Assembly (NCBI GenBank): GCA_022566235.1
Contig: JADFJI010000171.1
Coordinates: forward strand, 1-5,509
Reading direction: 5' to 3'
Source of the DNA: Chloroflexota bacterium
Lineage (GTDB): Bacteria; Chloroflexota; Dehalococcoidia; Plut-88900
DNA: 5,509 nt
A model generated the notes under the pieces. The model was not told the origin of the DNA and made no database searches. It was given only the letters and a program-made list of their open reading frames with translations. The number at the start of each line of letters is the position of its first letter. The first letter of the stretch is position 1. This document shows positions 5,020 through 5,509 of the stretch, piece after piece. The position numbers were made by a program, and so were the translations under genes.

Positions 5020-5294
5020 TGATGTGTTAGGTATGTAGCTGATCTGACTACTGTTCGCTCGGTCTCTACGCACCACCCTTCTAAATCCCGGGGCCCGGGC
5101 ACTCCGCTATCAGGGCTATCCCGTTTACCTGTCTGAACAAGTGTTGCACCTAATGTGCTAGCCGATGGTATTATCGCTCCAATGGTCATGTCAATGAATA
5201 AAGTCAGCGAGTTTACATCGCTTTTTCTTAAAAATCCATGTAAACTCGGGCCTCTTTCAAGAATATTTCCCCCGTTGGCTGTAGCCCGAGGTTT
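5020..5294. other. Non-coding region upstream of the riboswitch
   Basis: No supported gene lies between the riboswitch and the cyclic-nucleotide-fold gene. A 73-codon minus-strand frame (5189-4968) runs into the aptamer and has no protein features. The stretch holds the long inverted repeat at 5208-5248 and a second, competing pair CTCGGGC (5245-5251) / GCCCGAG (5284-5290). The riboswitch promoter should lie between about 5030 and 5070. Confidence 0.4.
5208..5248. repeat. Long two-tier inverted repeat
   Basis: CGAGTTTACAT (5208-5218) and ATGTAAACTCG (5238-5248) are perfect 11-bp arms. Between them TTTTT (5222-5226) and AAAAA (5230-5234) pair again around CTT, separated from the outer arms by symmetric 3/3 internal loops. 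It lies 47 bases after the stop of the cyclic-nucleotide-fold gene and could end its transcript, although no strong U-run follows. It could equally be an operator or a small palindromic element. The arm sequence recurs at 4771-4780. Confidence 0.5.
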
Positions 5295-5509
5295 TTAGAG
5301 TAAGGTCTGAAGCCATTTCCCGCTATTACGGAGCCTGGATACTGCCTCCTCCGCCAATATCCTGTACCACTCAGGATGGTTCAGAAGGCCTGCCTGTATA
5401 GCGCCCAGCGGCACGGAGACGATCTCCAGCTGGTCCATGGCGATAACGGTGGCGGAGTGAGGCGCTCCGTCTATAATGGATAGCAGTCCCACCGAATCAC
5501 CAGGGCCCA
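5295..5509 (-). CDS. Cyclic-nucleotide-binding-fold (Crp-type) protein, C-terminal fragment
   Basis: The last 70 residues of a protein whose 5' end lies beyond the window. The sequence GPGDSVGLLSIIDGAPHSATV matches the phosphate-binding cassette of the cNMP_binding fold (typically GPGD.FGE..LLDG.PRSATV). The end of the beta-roll (EIVSVPLGAI) and a C-helix follow (HPEWYRILAEEAVSRLRN). In CRP the cassette Glu and Arg contact the ribose and phosphate of cAMP; here they are Leu and His, so cyclic nucleotide binding in the usual way is unlikely. The chain stops (TAA) right after the C-helix, so there is no C-terminal helix-turn-helix: it is a stand-alone sensor domain or the C-terminal domain of a larger protein such as a transporter or kinase. 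The open frame continues to the edge, so the GTG at 5492 is internal. Confidence 0.85.
   Translation of the reverse strand, partial: GPGDSVGLLSIIDGAPHSATVIAMDQLEIVSVPLGAIQAGLLNHPEWYRILAEEAVSRLRNSGKWLQTLL

Noticed and set aside
4968..5189. 73-codon minus-strand open frame
   Set aside because: Its 3' part is the conserved GEMM aptamer, and the protein has no domain or ribosome binding site.

Overview
The window looks like a bacterial chromosome fragment, moderately G+C-rich by eye. It carries five protein-coding genes, long non-coding leaders and no mobile element, tRNA or rRNA that I can see. The gene set (DUF3179 lipoprotein with a Pro/Thr/Ser-rich linker, NarX/NarL-type signalling proteins, a prepilin peptidase and a cyclic di-GMP riboswitch) would suit an environmental Chloroflexota-like or other deep-branching bacterium. 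That assignment is a weak inference.

Layout: (1) 132-1280, minus strand: a DUF3179 lipoprotein read through an in-frame TGA. The TGA sits exactly where the family has the first Cys of a CPxC motif and is followed at the right distance by a SECIS-like hairpin, so I call it a selenoprotein. (2) 1472-2125, plus strand, divergent: a NarL/LuxR-type response regulator. (3) 2126-2320: a convergent intergenic region with a strong hairpin. (4) 2321-3106, minus: a type IV prepilin peptidase (A24 family). (5) 3449-4597, minus: a membrane NarX/LiaS-like sensor histidine kinase. (6) 4598-5294: a non-coding leader holding a class I cyclic di-GMP (GEMM) riboswitch, an intrinsic terminator and a 13-bp mutually exclusive antiterminator pairing, all on the minus strand and pointing at the kinase, with a long inverted repeat upstream. 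(7) 5295-5509, minus, cut by the window edge: the end of a cyclic-nucleotide-binding-fold protein lacking the usual ligand-contacting Glu and Arg.

Working together (inference): the riboswitch transcript runs leftward into the histidine kinase and possibly on into the prepilin peptidase. Cyclic di-GMP would therefore set expression of a two-component sensor and perhaps of type IV pilin processing. The pairing logic predicts an OFF switch: ligand stabilises P1, frees the terminator and stops transcription. The NarL-type regulator is of the class that partners such kinases, but it is not adjacent or co-oriented, so the pairing is only possible.

The two most notable points are the UGA/Sec codon in the DUF3179 protein and the complete riboswitch expression platform in front of a histidine kinase.
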